NCBI RefSeq assembly: GCF_021655555.1
Contig: NZ_AP023086.1
Coordinates: 4,494,685-4,558,684 of the forward strand
Source: Marinagarivorans cellulosilyticus
Lineage (GTDB): Bacteria > Pseudomonadota > Gammaproteobacteria > Pseudomonadales > Cellvibrionaceae
DNA: 64,000 bases
Direction: 5' to 3'
The notes under the pieces are model-generated. The model had not been told where the DNA came from. It searched no databases and saw only the letters and a program-made list of their open reading frames with translations. Positions 53,427 to 63,709 of this stretch are shown here, piece after piece (the first letter of the stretch is position 1; every line of letters begins with the position of its first letter). The translations under genes were made by a program, and so were the position numbers.

Positions 53427-53579
53427 TTATTCGCTGACGCAAGGCCCGTCAGATGCGGCTGTTTGGTCAGAGCGCTGCGCCTTAGCCACATAAGCCGACT
53501 TGGGCTTAGGGTTTAGTTTAGCCGTTCGCTGCTTTGCTTTCTTTTTTAAAATTTGATTCACTTTTTTACGTCGATTCAT
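53427..53579 (-). CDS. DUF2986 small basic protein
   Basis: 50 residues: MNRRKKVNQILKKKAKQRTA then KLNPKPKSAYVAKAQRS. The strongly basic N-terminus is typical of the short DUF2986 proteins found across marine Gammaproteobacteria. Function unknown; nucleic-acid or ribosome binding is possible from charge. Confidence 0.75.
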   Translation of the reverse strand: MNRRKKVNQILKKKAKQRTAKLNPKPKSAYVAKAQRSDQTAASDGPCVSE

Positions 53580-53631
53580 TGTGCTCTCTATTTTTTAACC
53601 GCTGCTTAGGCAATAAGTTTTAGCAGCCCAT

Positions 53632-54843
53632 TTAAGCTGAAGCCTGCTTTACCGACCACAGCTCTCGACTCAGTAAAAACGCAAAAAACACCATCACATT
53701 AGCCGCTAACAGTGTGTATAAAGCTTGATGTACCCCCATAAACTCTAATAGGAGGCCACACACAATAGAGCCAACAGGGGCAAAACCCAGCAGCACCATT
53801 TGATAAAGGGCTGCAGCACGGCCCCGCATATTGTTTGAAGTTACGCTGTATAACAGCACTCTACTCATGGATGCGGAATAACCAGCAACCGCGCCCCAAA
53901 GAAAAATTAAACCATAGCTGCCAAATAACGTGGGGCCACGCGTTATGGCATAAGCAATGCCAGCGGTATAGAGCAAGCAAAATAAAACTGACTGCCCCGG
54001 GTATTGCTGCGGCTTACGGTAAGCATTGGCAATATAAACAGCAATGGCCCCAGCACTAAACGAAGCTTGCATCCAAGCATATTGCGTGCTGTTAAAATCC
54101 CAGTGCGAAAAACCCAGCACAGGGAATAAAACCACCGCAAACCCCATTTGCATAAAACCATTAAAGGCACACAGCACCACTAGCTGACTAAGTGCTTTAC
54201 TACGCTTCATCATAGCTATGCCATGGGCATAAATAGCACCTATTGATGGCTTTTTAACGTCCGCCACTTTATTGGGGCCGTGCTCTATAAAACTCACATG
54301 GGCGGGAATTAACCCCCAATACACTGCCGCCAAAGCAGATAATAAAAACTGCACAATTAAAACGCCAGTCACGCCAATTTCGTCGACAAAACCCGCAAAT
54401 AAAGTACCTATTGCAACGCCGGTAAACTGAAAAGCACTGCTCAGCGACAGGGCGCGCTGCAATCGATTAGGTAATAGTTGCACGGCAGCTTTATCTTTAG
54501 CGGGCAAAAACAAAGCTGTACTAAAACCTAAGCACAAAGCGTAAACCACTAAAACAGCTGTATTTAACGAAGTAATATGGAGCGCCGCCACCATTAAAAT
54601 ATGACTTACACTTAAGCCTGCACAACCGACTTTAGCCAACCGGGTAGGCTCGTAACGATCAGCCAGCCTACCGGTTAACGGTAAAAGCCCTACCTGCGGC
54701 AATAGCATAGCCGCCATTAATAAACCTACACTAATGGGCGTCAGCTCTAATACCGACAGCGCCAACCATGCAATTAATACCACCTGCATACCGTTGCTGA
54801 TGTAAATCAAACCAACAGCTGGATAGAGCGCATTTCTTAGCAC
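53632..54843 (-). CDS. Major facilitator superfamily transporter
   Basis: 403 residues, GTG start directly at the end of the glutaredoxin-like gene (TAAGTG, GGAG upstream), so translation is coupled. About 11-12 membrane segments with the MFS loop motif GRLADRYEPTRLAKVG near residue 57 and conserved ALCLGFSTALFLPAKD. Resembles the enterobactin exporter/DHA3-like branch. Substrate unknown. Confidence 0.85.
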   Translation of the reverse strand: MLRNALYPAVGLIYISNGMQVVLIAWLALSVLELTPISVGLLMAAMLLPQVGLLPLTGRLADRYEPTRLAKVGCAGLSVSHILMVAALHITSLNTAVLVVYALCLGFSTALFLPAKDKAAVQLLPNRLQRALSLSSAFQFTGVAIGTLFAGFVDEIGVTGVLIVQFLLSALAAVYWGLIPAHVSFIEHGPNKVADVKKPSIGAIYAHGIAMMKRSKALSQLVVLCAFNGFMQMGFAVVLFPVLGFSHWDFNSTQYAWMQASFSAGAIAVYIANAYRKPQQYPGQSVLFCLLYTAGIAYAITRGPTLFGSYGLIFLWGAVAGYSASMSRVLLYSVTSNNMRGRAAALYQMVLLGFAPVGSIVCGLLLEFMGVHQALYTLLAANVMVFFAFLLSRELWSVKQASA

Positions 54844-55122
54844 TTAAATCTCCACATTATTTTTATTCTCCGGCACCTGCGGTGGATCTAACCAATCCGA
54901 CAGCCGCTCCAAATCAAAAGGCCAATCCAACATTTGCTGATTGCTTTTATTTTCTAATACGGGAATTCGCTCGCCAAACTTAGCCACCGTTTGGGCATCG
55001 CAGGCAATATCGAATAACTCGAGCTGAATATCGAATGATTGACGCAAATTTTCGATAATGGCTTGTGCCTGCTTACACAAGTGGCAGCCTAAGGTGCCAT
55101 ACAAGCGCCATTGATGAATCAT
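54844..55122 (-). CDS. Glutaredoxin-like protein (DUF836)
   Basis: 92 residues, thioredoxin fold with redox motif GCHLC near residues 12-16 and the cis-Pro ERIPVLE near residue 52. Small cytosolic thiol-disulfide protein; the exact partner is unknown. Coupled to the MFS gene downstream; purU lies 25 nt upstream on the same strand. Confidence 0.85.
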   Translation of the reverse strand: MIHQWRLYGTLGCHLCKQAQAIIENLRQSFDIQLELFDIACDAQTVAKFGERIPVLENKSNQQMLDWPFDLERLSDWLDPPQVPENKNNVEI

Positions 55123-55147
55123 GAATAACGCCTCTTACGGCTTAAAG

Positions 55148-56017
55148 CTAGCTATCAAAAACCACTGTTTTATGGCCATTCAACAATACTCTGCGCTCTG
55201 CGTGCCAACGAATGGCCCTACCGAGCACAACGGCTTCTATATCGCGGCCTATCTCTACTAATTTATCCGGTGTTTGTGCGTGGGACACCCGCTCTACGGC
55301 TTGCTCAATAATTGGCCCCTCATCCAGATCTGCCGTAACATAATGAGCCGTCGCACCAATTAACTTAACACCGCGTTCATAGGCTTGGTGGTAAGGTTTT
55401 GCGCCTTTAAAGCCGGGTAAAAAAGAGTGGTGAATATTAATAGCGCGACCATTGAGCTGGCTGCAAAGATCATTCGAAAGAATTTGCATATAGCGCGCAA
55501 GAATGAGTAACTCGCTACCAGTTTGCTCGACCAAAGCAAGTATTTGCGCCTCTTGCTCGGCTTTGGTGGCCGGCGTTACCGGCAAATAGTGAAACGGCAC
55601 CCCATACCATTCACACAGCGGCGTCATGGTTTCATGGTTAGATACAACCCCCATGATCTCGACAGGTAAAGAGCCCTGCTTCTGGCTATTAAGTAGATGG
55701 TTTAGGCAATGCCCCCACTGGCTCACAGCTATAAGCACTTTAGGTTTAGCGGTGCCATCATCAAGGGACCAATCCATACCATAACGCTGTGCAACGGCAG
55801 CAAATGCGCTTTTAACGGCCGCTATCGACTTAGGCCCTTCAACAGACTCAAGCACTGTGCGCATAAAAAAACGCGAGGTATGAACATCTTCAAACTGAGA
55901 AGATTCGCGGATATTAAAGCCTTGCAAAGAAAATAGACTGGCAACAGCGGCCACAATGCCCGGCTGATCGGCACAGCTAAGCTTTAAAATCATCGAGCTA
56001 GACGTTGAACTAGACAT
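55148..56017 (-). CDS. purU: Formyltetrahydrofolate deformylase
   Basis: 289 residues. N-terminal ACT domain (LSCADQPGIVAAVASLF, residues 12-85) and a formyltransferase-like hydrolase domain with catalytic NIHHSFLPGFKGAKPYHQAY near residue 210 and GATAHYVTADLDEGPII near 237. Hydrolyses 10-formyl-THF to formate and THF, balancing one-carbon pools; the ACT domain senses methionine/glycine in E. coli. Confidence 0.96.
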   Translation of the reverse strand: MSSSTSSSMILKLSCADQPGIVAAVASLFSLQGFNIRESSQFEDVHTSRFFMRTVLESVEGPKSIAAVKSAFAAVAQRYGMDWSLDDGTAKPKVLIAVSQWGHCLNHLLNSQKQGSLPVEIMGVVSNHETMTPLCEWYGVPFHYLPVTPATKAEQEAQILALVEQTGSELLILARYMQILSNDLCSQLNGRAINIHHSFLPGFKGAKPYHQAYERGVKLIGATAHYVTADLDEGPIIEQAVERVSHAQTPDKLVEIGRDIEAVVLGRAIRWHAERRVLLNGHKTVVFDS

Positions 56018-56265
56018 GCTTTGATCTCAAAAAAGTGAGCATTTTACGGGATAAACGCACACCTCGTCTAACCACATGTTAAAGCACCCGCAACACATCA
56101 AATGTTAGAAAACAGGAATTTTTCCACAAAAGCGTATATTGTGAACTTTTTGAAGCAGGTATTGTCACGAATTGAGAGTTCATAATTTAGACCTTAGGGC
56201 AAGCGAAGATGCCCAAACAGGCAAAGCTGATCCTTAGCGATTAGCTACTCAGTAGTTGCAGGTAC

Positions 56266-58527
56266 ATGACTCTCAAATACCTGCTGAGCCTGTTCGCTCA
56301 GTTAGCATTCAGCGAACACAGCTCCGTAGGCTTAAATATTCACTGCCATAAACAGGGGAATAACTTGCTATATGTTGCGCTCTTTAGCCTTCATGGCCTA
56401 ATTCGGCCAACCCATTTAGAACTAGGGCGAGACGCCGATACCGGCGGGCAAACCCGCTATGTTGTCGAGCTGGCCAATGCGCTTGCCGAGCTACCCAACG
56501 TTGGTAAAGTTGAGTTATTTACTCGACTGATAAAAGATCCAACCGTAGACGCCAACTACGGCATCGCGCAAGAATCACTCGCTCACCCCAATGCCTCAAT
56601 TATTCGCCTGCCAGCAGGGCCCGAGCACTACCTACCCAAAGAAGATTTATGGGAGCACCTAGACGAATTTGCAGACCACGCGCTCGATTGGTTTGTACAA
56701 AACAATCAACAGCCAGACTTACTTCACTCGCACTATGCCGATGCCGGTTACGTTGCGTCGCGGTTAGCTAATCAAACCGGCATTCCAATGGTTCACACAG
56801 GCCACTCACTAGGCCGCGATAAACTCAAGCGCTTAACATCCGCAGGGCTTAGCCTGCAAGAAATCGAAAACGATTACAAAATCACCCAACGCATTGAGGC
56901 CGAAGAGCTAACACTGGCCAATGCAGACCTCGTCATTACCAGCACCACCAACGAGAGAGAAGACCAATACGAGCTCTACGACTATTACAACCCAGAGACC
57001 ATGCGCATTATTCCTCCGGGGGTAGATCTCAATTTATTTTCATCACAGGACAATACCGAAAACAACGATGCCGTTGATGATGCCGTTGATATTGATAAGG
57101 TCTGCCAAAATCTAACAAAGCCTTTAACCGACCCCAAAAAGCCCATGATTCTGGCTTTAGCAAGGGCTGACCAACGCAAGAATAGCCGCAGCCTTGTTAT
57201 TGCCTTTGGCAAAAATAAAGCCCTAAGGGAAAAGGCTAATTTAGTCTTAATACTTGGAAACCGAGATGATATTAGCGATTTAAATGATGGCGCTAGGGAC
57301 GTATTCACCGAGCTGTTATTACTTGTCGATAAATACGATCTTTATGGCAGCGTCAGCCTGCCCAAGCACCACGACTCTCAAGATGTTCCGTACATATACC
57401 GCGCCGCCGCAACGACTCAAGGGGTGTTTATTAACCCCGCACTCACAGAACCCTTTGGTTTAACGTTGCTTGAAGCCGCAGCCAGTGGGCTACCCATTGT
57501 TGCCACGAGCAACGGCGGGCCTGTAGATATTATTGAAAACTGCCAAAATGGAATACTTGTAAACCCTCTGGATACCGAAGGCATTGCCTCAGCCCTGCTT
57601 GAGCTCGTCGAAAACAAAAGTAAGTGGCTACAATTTAGAGATGCGGGCCTTAAAGGTGTTAAAAGTTTTTACTCTTGGCAAGCCCACGCCAAGAGCTATG
57701 CCAAAGCCATTTTCTCCTTGGTTCGAAAAAGCAATTCTATTGACATCAGCACTCTACCAGACTTAAAAATTCGCAAAAACTTTTGCGGCGCTATATTTAC
57801 AGGTTTCGATCAAAGCCTTACTGGCGACCAAGAAGCACTCAACAACTTTAAAGAAATGATTCGCACCAATAGAAAGCAACTAGGCTTCGGCATTGCAACA
57901 GGTAGAACGCGAGATTCAATTCTTACGCAAATAAAGAAAAACAATATCCCTTCACCCGACTTCTTAATTGCCGGCTTAGGCTCTGAAATTTACTACACTA
58001 AAGATATTATTCTCGACAAACAGTGGATGAAGCATATCGACCACCTATGGTCACCTTCATCACTTTGGCCATTAATGGAAGAGCTGCCAGGCATACGTCT
58101 GCAAGAGCACATTCATCAAAGCCGCTTTAAAATTTCATATTATTACGATGCCAACTTAGCTCCAGCTATCGATGACATCAATGCCTACCTTCGGCAAAAC
58201 GATCAAGCCGTTAATATCACTTTATCACTCGGCCAATTTTTAGATATAACACCTCTGCGCGCCAGCAAAGGTAATGCACTGCGTTATGTTGCTCAGAAAT
58301 GGGATATTCCCTTCGAAAACATTTTAGTGTCTGGTGGCTCTGGCGCCGATGAAGATATGATGAGGGGGATGTCTTTGGCCGTTGTGGTTAAAAATAGGCA
58401 CCGCGAAGAACTTTCAAATATCGAACAAGGGCAAAATATTTACTTTGCCCAAAGCGCCTATAGTGCTGGGATTATGGAAGCTGTAGAGCATTACGACTTT
58501 TTGGCTCTGTTAAATGCTGAAAAATAA
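56266..58527 (+). CDS. sps: Sucrose-phosphate synthase with inactive C-terminal phosphatase-like domain
   Basis: 753 residues. Residues 40-480 form a GT-B glycosyltransferase: donor/acceptor loop LHGLIRPTHLELGRDADTGG near 44, HTGHSLGRDKLKRL near 177, and the EPFGLTLLE motif near 405. It makes sucrose-6-phosphate from UDP-glucose (or ADP-glucose) and fructose-6-P. The C-terminal HAD domain (500-750) has lost the nucleophile: its motif I reads TGFDQSL instead of DLDxT. Thus a separate phosphatase is needed and follows. The ~40 residues before LLYVALFSLHG are atypical; a later start (TTG near 56365) is possible. The spp gene is 36 nt downstream. Confidence 0.9.
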   Translation: MTLKYLLSLFAQLAFSEHSSVGLNIHCHKQGNNLLYVALFSLHGLIRPTHLELGRDADTGGQTRYVVELANALAELPNVGKVELFTRLIKDPTVDANYGIAQESLAHPNASIIRLPAGPEHYLPKEDLWEHLDEFADHALDWFVQNNQQPDLLHSHYADAGYVASRLANQTGIPMVHTGHSLGRDKLKRLTSAGLSLQEIENDYKITQRIEAEELTLANADLVITSTTNEREDQYELYDYYNPETMRIIPPGVDLNLFSSQDNTENNDAVDDAVDIDKVCQNLTKPLTDPKKPMILALARADQRKNSRSLVIAFGKNKALREKANLVLILGNRDDISDLNDGARDVFTELLLLVDKYDLYGSVSLPKHHDSQDVPYIYRAAATTQGVFINPALTEPFGLTLLEAAASGLPIVATSNGGPVDIIENCQNGILVNPLDTEGIASALLELVENKSKWLQFRDAGLKGVKSFYSWQAHAKSYAKAIFSLVRKSNSIDISTLPDLKIRKNFCGAIFTGFDQSLTGDQEALNNFKEMIRTNRKQLGFGIATGRTRDSILTQIKKNNIPSPDFLIAGLGSEIYYTKDIILDKQWMKHIDHLWSPSSLWPLMEELPGIRLQEHIHQSRFKISYYYDANLAPAIDDINAYLRQNDQAVNITLSLGQFLDITPLRASKGNALRYVAQKWDIPFENILVSGGSGADEDMMRGMSLAVVVKNRHREELSNIEQGQNIYFAQSAYSAGIMEAVEHYDFLALLNAEK

Positions 58528-58563
58528 CAAAACGATTATGCATAAGGCTAAGGGGAAGATGCG

Positions 58564-59400
58564 ATGGCAACACACTTAATTTGCACAGACCTAGACAGAA
58601 CATTGATTCCCAATGGCAGTCACGAAGAGCCGCTATTAGCGCGGGCACGCTTCGGTAATATTTTTAAGTACAATGATGCTAAGCTCGCGTATGTCAGTGG
58701 CAGAAGTATTGCTTTGGTAGAACAAGGTATTGCCGAATATTTACTGCCGCGCCCCAACGCTATTATCGCTGACGTGGGGGCGAGTATTTATCATGCCAAC
58801 GACACAGGTTGGGAGCCCGACCCGCACTGGCACACTTTAATCGCCAAAGATTGGCAAGGGCAAAGCTGGCAATCTTTGATCGAGTATTTAACGGTAATCG
58901 ATAACATTACACTGCAGGAAGAACAAACCAATCAAAGCTGCCCACATAAATTAAGTTACTACACGCCGCCCGATGTTAACGCCGACGAGCTACAGCACAC
59001 CATTCAACAAATATTAGGAGAGCAAGGCTTTAACAGCAGAGCCATATGGAGCTTAGACGAAGCTAAAAACTGCGGCCTTCTCGACATCCTTCCTGCCAGC
59101 GTATCTAAACTACACGCTATAGAATTCCTTGCAAAAACACAGGATATAGACCTTTGCCAATGTTTATTTGCAGGCGATAGCGGCAATGATTTAGAAGCAC
59201 TAGAAAGCCATATACCCGCAGTGCTCGTCGCTAATGCGAGCCCAGAAGTGCGGCGTTTAGCAATGCAGGGCGCTAAGCGCTTAAACAACGAAGACAAGCT
59301 CTATTTGGCCCAATATCAGTCGCAAGACGACAACGGCCATTATGCCGGCGGCATCCTTCAAGGCATCGAGCATTTTTACCCAGAACTGTATAGCGCGTAA
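58564..59400 (+). CDS. spp: Sucrose-phosphate phosphatase
   Basis: 278 residues, HAD (Cof/S6PP) fold with motif I CTDLDRTLI at residue 7, SGRSIALVEQG (motif II) and GDSGNDLEAL near 201 (motifs III/IV). It dephosphorylates sucrose-6-P to sucrose, pulling synthesis forward. AGGGGAAG precedes the ATG. Second gene of the sucrose operon. Confidence 0.93.
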   Translation: MATHLICTDLDRTLIPNGSHEEPLLARARFGNIFKYNDAKLAYVSGRSIALVEQGIAEYLLPRPNAIIADVGASIYHANDTGWEPDPHWHTLIAKDWQGQSWQSLIEYLTVIDNITLQEEQTNQSCPHKLSYYTPPDVNADELQHTIQQILGEQGFNSRAIWSLDEAKNCGLLDILPASVSKLHAIEFLAKTQDIDLCQCLFAGDSGNDLEALESHIPAVLVANASPEVRRLAMQGAKRLNNEDKLYLAQYQSQDDNGHYAGGILQGIEHFYPELYSA

Positions 59401-59428
59401 TTAACATTCACCTAATTGGAGACAACGC

Positions 59429-60319
59429 ATGACAGCAACTGTTTTTGGCGAAGTATTATTCGATATTTTTAGCGACGCACATGCCGTGGCCGGTGGTGCG
59501 CCCTTTAACGTCGCCTGGCATTTGAATGCCTTTGATGTAGACGTTAACTTTGTTTCCAGAGTCGGCGACGATGATAAGGGCAAGCAGCTATTAAACATGA
59601 TGGATAAAGCAGAACTTGCCACCACAAATGTGCAAATCGACAATACCCGTCCAACCGGTTATGTCAACGTAGACCTTCAAAATGGAGAGCCCACCTACAC
59701 CATTGGTGAAAATGTAGCTTACGACGCAATTGAAGCGCCAGCATTAAAAAACACATGCAACGTGCTTTACCACGGCACTTTAGCACTAAGAAGCCAAGCA
59801 TCTGCACAAGCGTTGGAATCCCTAAGAGCCAGCGCCGAACTGGTATTTATGGATGTCAATTTGCGCGAGCCTTATTGGGATAAAGACACAACACTTAAGC
59901 TGGCACAAAAAGCCGACTGGCTTAAGATTAATGCCGATGAATTTCGTATTTTAGCGGATGCCGACTACAGCGAAGAAGCAGCTTACAATTTACTCACATC
60001 ACTAAAACTCCAAGGTTTACTAGTAACCCTTGGCGATAAAGGCGCTTGCGTTTACGCCGCAGAACAAAGCCAATGTTCAAAGGTAGTCCCCAAAGTACAA
60101 GATAATGTTATTGATACAGTCGGTGCTGGCGATGCTTTTAGCGCGGTTTTTATTATGGGCTTACTTAATAATTGGCCCATGCAGGCCATTTTGGCCCGAG
60201 CGCAAGCCTTTGCCTCGCATATTGTGACTATCACCGGAGCGACCAGCACCGATGCCGAGTTTTACACCCCTTTCAAGCAGGCATGGCAAATGGAACCTCT
60301 AACCTGCGAGCAGGAATAG
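59429..60319 (+). CDS. Fructokinase (PfkB family)
   Basis: 296 residues, GGAG before the ATG. PfkB signatures: GGAPFNVAWHLNAFDVDVNFVSRVGDD cut into its two parts near residues 19-45, and DTVGAGDAFSAVF near residue 231 with the catalytic Asp. In this operon it should phosphorylate fructose released by amylosucrase. Corresponds to fruK/frk of methanotroph sucrose clusters. Confidence 0.92.
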   Translation: MTATVFGEVLFDIFSDAHAVAGGAPFNVAWHLNAFDVDVNFVSRVGDDDKGKQLLNMMDKAELATTNVQIDNTRPTGYVNVDLQNGEPTYTIGENVAYDAIEAPALKNTCNVLYHGTLALRSQASAQALESLRASAELVFMDVNLREPYWDKDTTLKLAQKADWLKINADEFRILADADYSEEAAYNLLTSLKLQGLLVTLGDKGACVYAAEQSQCSKVVPKVQDNVIDTVGAGDAFSAVFIMGLLNNWPMQAILARAQAFASHIVTITGATSTDAEFYTPFKQAWQMEPLTCEQE

Positions 60320-60368
60320 ATACCCACGCCCTAGCACCCTGCCCCAAAATGATTACAGGCTTTTTTCA

Positions 60369-62321
60369 ATGTATGAACAACGCTCGCACTCTATTCTCAA
60401 TCACATTCTCGAAAACCTGCCTAGCCAGCTGACCGAACACGACCTTAGATATTTTTTAATTCGGCTTGGCGCTAACTTTTACGCCATTCACAGCCTTTTC
60501 GAAAAGCTATATGGCCGCCGTAAAGATTTCAATGAGCAGCTCAAAAATCTTGTCGAACGTATGGCTTGGAGCTACGTTGCTCGCGCTAATGATTTACGCA
60601 TAGACGACCGCGCCTGCGAAGACGACTACAACTGGTTTTTATCAGAAGAACTCGTCGGCATGGCGCTGTACACCAACGGTTTTGCCGAAGATATTCAAGA
60701 CCTTCATCAAAAGTTAGATTACTTCGAAGAGCTTGGCATTAACGTTATACATTTAATGCCCATACTGAAATGCCCGCAAGGCGCAAGCGATGGTGGTTAT
60801 GCCGTTAGCGATTACCGCCAAATCGACCCACGCATTGGCGATCTAGAACAACTTAAAAAGCTCGTTAAAACCATGCGCAATAGAGATATGCACTTAGTTT
60901 TAGATGTTGTTGTCAACCACACATCCAACGAGCATCAATGGGCGCAAAAAGCACAGCAAGGTGATCAAAAATACCAAGATTTTTATTACATGTTCGACGA
61001 CCGGCGCACACCCGATATGTTCGAACAAACACTGCCAGAAATTTTCCCAGAAACGGCCCCAGGCAACTTCACATGGGACCCGAGTGCACAAAAATGGGTA
61101 ATGACCGTTTTTAACGATTACCAATGGGATTTAAATTATTCCAACCCAGCGGTATTTATCGAGATGCTCGACATTATTTTGTTCTGGGCCAACCAAGGCG
61201 CTGATATTGTTCGGTTAGATGCTGTCGCTTTTTTGTGGAAAAAAATCGGTACCGTTTCTCAAAACGAGGACGAGGCACACCTTATTTTGCAACTAATGAA
61301 AGATTGCTGCCAAGTGGTTGCTCCAAGCTTGCTATTTATTGCCGAGGCAATTGTGGCCCCAAGCGAAGTCATTAAATACTTTGGTGAAGACGCCGTAGTA
61401 GCAAAAGAGTGTGAGATCGCCTATAACGCAACAACAATGGCGCTGTTATGGGATGCTATGGCGACTAAGAATGCCAATTTGCTACGTCAAGGCTTGCGCA
61501 GCTTACCCACCAAACTCGACGGAGCCACATGGCTAAATTATGTGCGCTGTCACGACGACATTGGCTTTGGGTTTGATGATCATGACATAGCCATTGCGGG
61601 TTACAACCCATATGAACATCGTCGTTTTTTACATAATTATTTTATTGGCAACCATAAAGACTCCGATGCCCGAGGCATCCCTTTTGCCGAAAACCCTAAA
61701 ACAGGTGATGCTCGTATATCCGGCTCGCTGGCATCCCTTATTGGCCTTGAAGAAGCCATAGAGCAAGCTGACCCAGCACTCATACAGCACGCCATTGATC
61801 GCATACTTTTGTTACATGGCATTATTTTAAGTTTTGGCGGCATTCCCCTACTGTATTACGGCGACGAGATTGGTGTTACTAACGATTTCAGCTATTTACA
61901 GAATCACGATAAACAAGCCGATAACCGTTGGGTACACAGGCCCATAATCAATTGGCACAAAGCGGAACTTCGCCATCAAGAAGGCAGTATTGAAGCCAAA
62001 ATTTTTAACGGCATTAAACACCTAATCGCAGTAAGGAAAGCACAGCCTGTCTTTGCTGACTTTAACAATAGAGTCTTGCTCGAACTTAGTAACCCCGCAC
62101 TTTTTGCTTACTCGCGCTTCGACGTTAAAGACCAATCAAAGCGCATTACTGTATTGGCTAACTTTAGCGCAGAACAACACTTCTTAAAAACTGATGACAT
62201 TGAAGGCCTTCAAGGCGTTAGCCCATCATCATTAATTAATGCCATTACAGGGAAAGAACCCGAACATTTTCAAAACGATTTAATTCTCAAACCTTACGAA
62301 TTGCTTTACCTATGCACGTAA
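60369..62321 (+). CDS. ams: Amylosucrase (GH13 subfamily 4)
   Basis: 650 residues, normal for amylosucrase. N-terminal helical domain, (beta/alpha)8 barrel with VVNHTSNEHQW, nucleophile Asp in IVRLDAVAFLW near residue 283, acid/base Glu in FIAEAIV near 324, and transition-state Asp in RCHDDIGFGF near 396. It transfers glucose from sucrose to glucan, freeing fructose, or hydrolyses sucrose. Last gene of the sps-spp-frk-ams operon; it recycles sucrose and links it to glycogen-like polymer. Confidence 0.94.
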   Translation: MYEQRSHSILNHILENLPSQLTEHDLRYFLIRLGANFYAIHSLFEKLYGRRKDFNEQLKNLVERMAWSYVARANDLRIDDRACEDDYNWFLSEELVGMALYTNGFAEDIQDLHQKLDYFEELGINVIHLMPILKCPQGASDGGYAVSDYRQIDPRIGDLEQLKKLVKTMRNRDMHLVLDVVVNHTSNEHQWAQKAQQGDQKYQDFYYMFDDRRTPDMFEQTLPEIFPETAPGNFTWDPSAQKWVMTVFNDYQWDLNYSNPAVFIEMLDIILFWANQGADIVRLDAVAFLWKKIGTVSQNEDEAHLILQLMKDCCQVVAPSLLFIAEAIVAPSEVIKYFGEDAVVAKECEIAYNATTMALLWDAMATKNANLLRQGLRSLPTKLDGATWLNYVRCHDDIGFGFDDHDIAIAGYNPYEHRRFLHNYFIGNHKDSDARGIPFAENPKTGDARISGSLASLIGLEEAIEQADPALIQHAIDRILLLHGIILSFGGIPLLYYGDEIGVTNDFSYLQNHDKQADNRWVHRPIINWHKAELRHQEGSIEAKIFNGIKHLIAVRKAQPVFADFNNRVLLELSNPALFAYSRFDVKDQSKRITVLANFSAEQHFLKTDDIEGLQGVSPSSLINAITGKEPEHFQNDLILKPYELLYLCT

Positions 62322-62329
62322 TACAACAG

Positions 62330-63709
62330 TTACTGCAATAAAGTTTCGGCCAACAAGCTTTCTAGCGAAAAAGGCAATTTAAGTGCCTTCACCTTTTGCG
62401 CATGCTGTTTTGCTTGATCAAAATCGTTATTTAACCATGCATTAAATCCAGCGTAGAAATGTAATTGCGACTGGTAACAGCGATTCCCCTCAACCTGTTC
62501 AGCAAGTGCTTGGTAATTTTTATCACCTGCCATCACATCAAACAAAGCAACAGGCCATGGATGGTGGTAGCTTAACTGGCTAGACTTTGGCCAAGCATCA
62601 TCAAAAGAAATATTTTTATTTTCCCCGTGCGCCACCGCAGCCATCAAGCTTGCCAGCAATAAATCGTAAGAACCCAAAGCATACTTGGCCTGTAAAAATT
62701 CTGGGTAATGTTTAACAGCAGCTTGCCATTGCCCGGTTAACATTAAGTAGTCAATATACGCACGCCCTTGTGGCTGACTTTGTAAATCAGCCGCATTAGC
62801 CGCTCGCTCAAAAAGACGTTTAGCCGCACCTAAATTGCCGCCATAAACATATAAATATGCTGCTTGCCACAAACTCGGCACATCGTCTTTTTTGGCCAAT
62901 ACCGCCGCTTCGTTAAGCATTAGCGGCATCAGGCCCAATACGCCATAAATAACACCCATTTGATAATGCACATCGGCATCCGAATTGATTTTTAAGGTAT
63001 TGCGATAAAGGCTTAAGGCAGGCCGCAGTGCTTCGCTATTATCTTGAATACAAGCCTGATCTAGTGCCGCTTGGTAAAAGTAATTGGCCAGCGTATAAGG
63101 GTAAAGCTCCTCATCGGGAGCATGTCTGGCTGCCTCGTACAAAACAGCCTTAGCCACTACGGCATGCCCCATCGCCACTAGCTGTTCTGCCAATATCGCT
63201 CTTACCGTTGCATTTTCGGGGGCCTCTTGAATAGCCATTCGCAAATTTTTTAGCAAAAGCTCATTACTCACAGAAGCAGGGCTTGATGATTGAATAGCTG
63301 CATTACGCTGATACAGAGCAAACGTCGGCGGGTAATATTCATTGCGAATAAGCGCAGGTAAGCGTGTATACAGCTGGTTAAGCCCAGCCATACTTTCCGA
63401 TAAAGTAAGGTATGCACCTGTAGGCAATTGCGCATTAAAATAATAAAAGCTATACAAGCCACGTAAGGCCGGAACATAGCCTGGCGAGGTTTTTAGCAAC
63501 GCTTGGTAGCGGCTATATGTAGAGGCCCCTACACGCTTATCAAGAGACTGCGTATAACTTTGAAAGTCTTGATCTATTTGCGCAACAATTTTAACCGGCA
63601 GTAAAGGCGGAGCCGCATTAGTCGAGGGCGGTTTATAACCCGTACTGGCACAACCACATAAAATAAGAGCCAGGACGAAAGTACCCGCACGTAAACTTAA
63701 TAATTTCAC
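62330..63709 (-). CDS. TPR-repeat lipoprotein
   Basis: 459 residues; lipobox LILCGC (Cys20). Several TPR-like helical pairs (LLKTSPGYVPALRGLYSFYY, ENATVRAILAEQLVAMGHA, DADVHYQMGVIYGVLGLMP, NLGAAKRLFERAANA). Probably a periplasmic scaffold on the outer membrane; partner unknown. Its ATG overlaps the stop of the upstream TPR gene by 4 nt (ATGA), so the two are one operon. It ends 8 nt from the convergent amylosucrase stop. Confidence 0.85.
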   Translation of the reverse strand: MKLLSLRAGTFVLALILCGCASTGYKPPSTNAAPPLLPVKIVAQIDQDFQSYTQSLDKRVGASTYSRYQALLKTSPGYVPALRGLYSFYYFNAQLPTGAYLTLSESMAGLNQLYTRLPALIRNEYYPPTFALYQRNAAIQSSSPASVSNELLLKNLRMAIQEAPENATVRAILAEQLVAMGHAVVAKAVLYEAARHAPDEELYPYTLANYFYQAALDQACIQDNSEALRPALSLYRNTLKINSDADVHYQMGVIYGVLGLMPLMLNEAAVLAKKDDVPSLWQAAYLYVYGGNLGAAKRLFERAANAADLQSQPQGRAYIDYLMLTGQWQAAVKHYPEFLQAKYALGSYDLLLASLMAAVAHGENKNISFDDAWPKSSQLSYHHPWPVALFDVMAGDKNYQALAEQVEGNRCYQSQLHFYAGFNAWLNNDFDQAKQHAQKVKALKLPFSLESLLAETLLQ

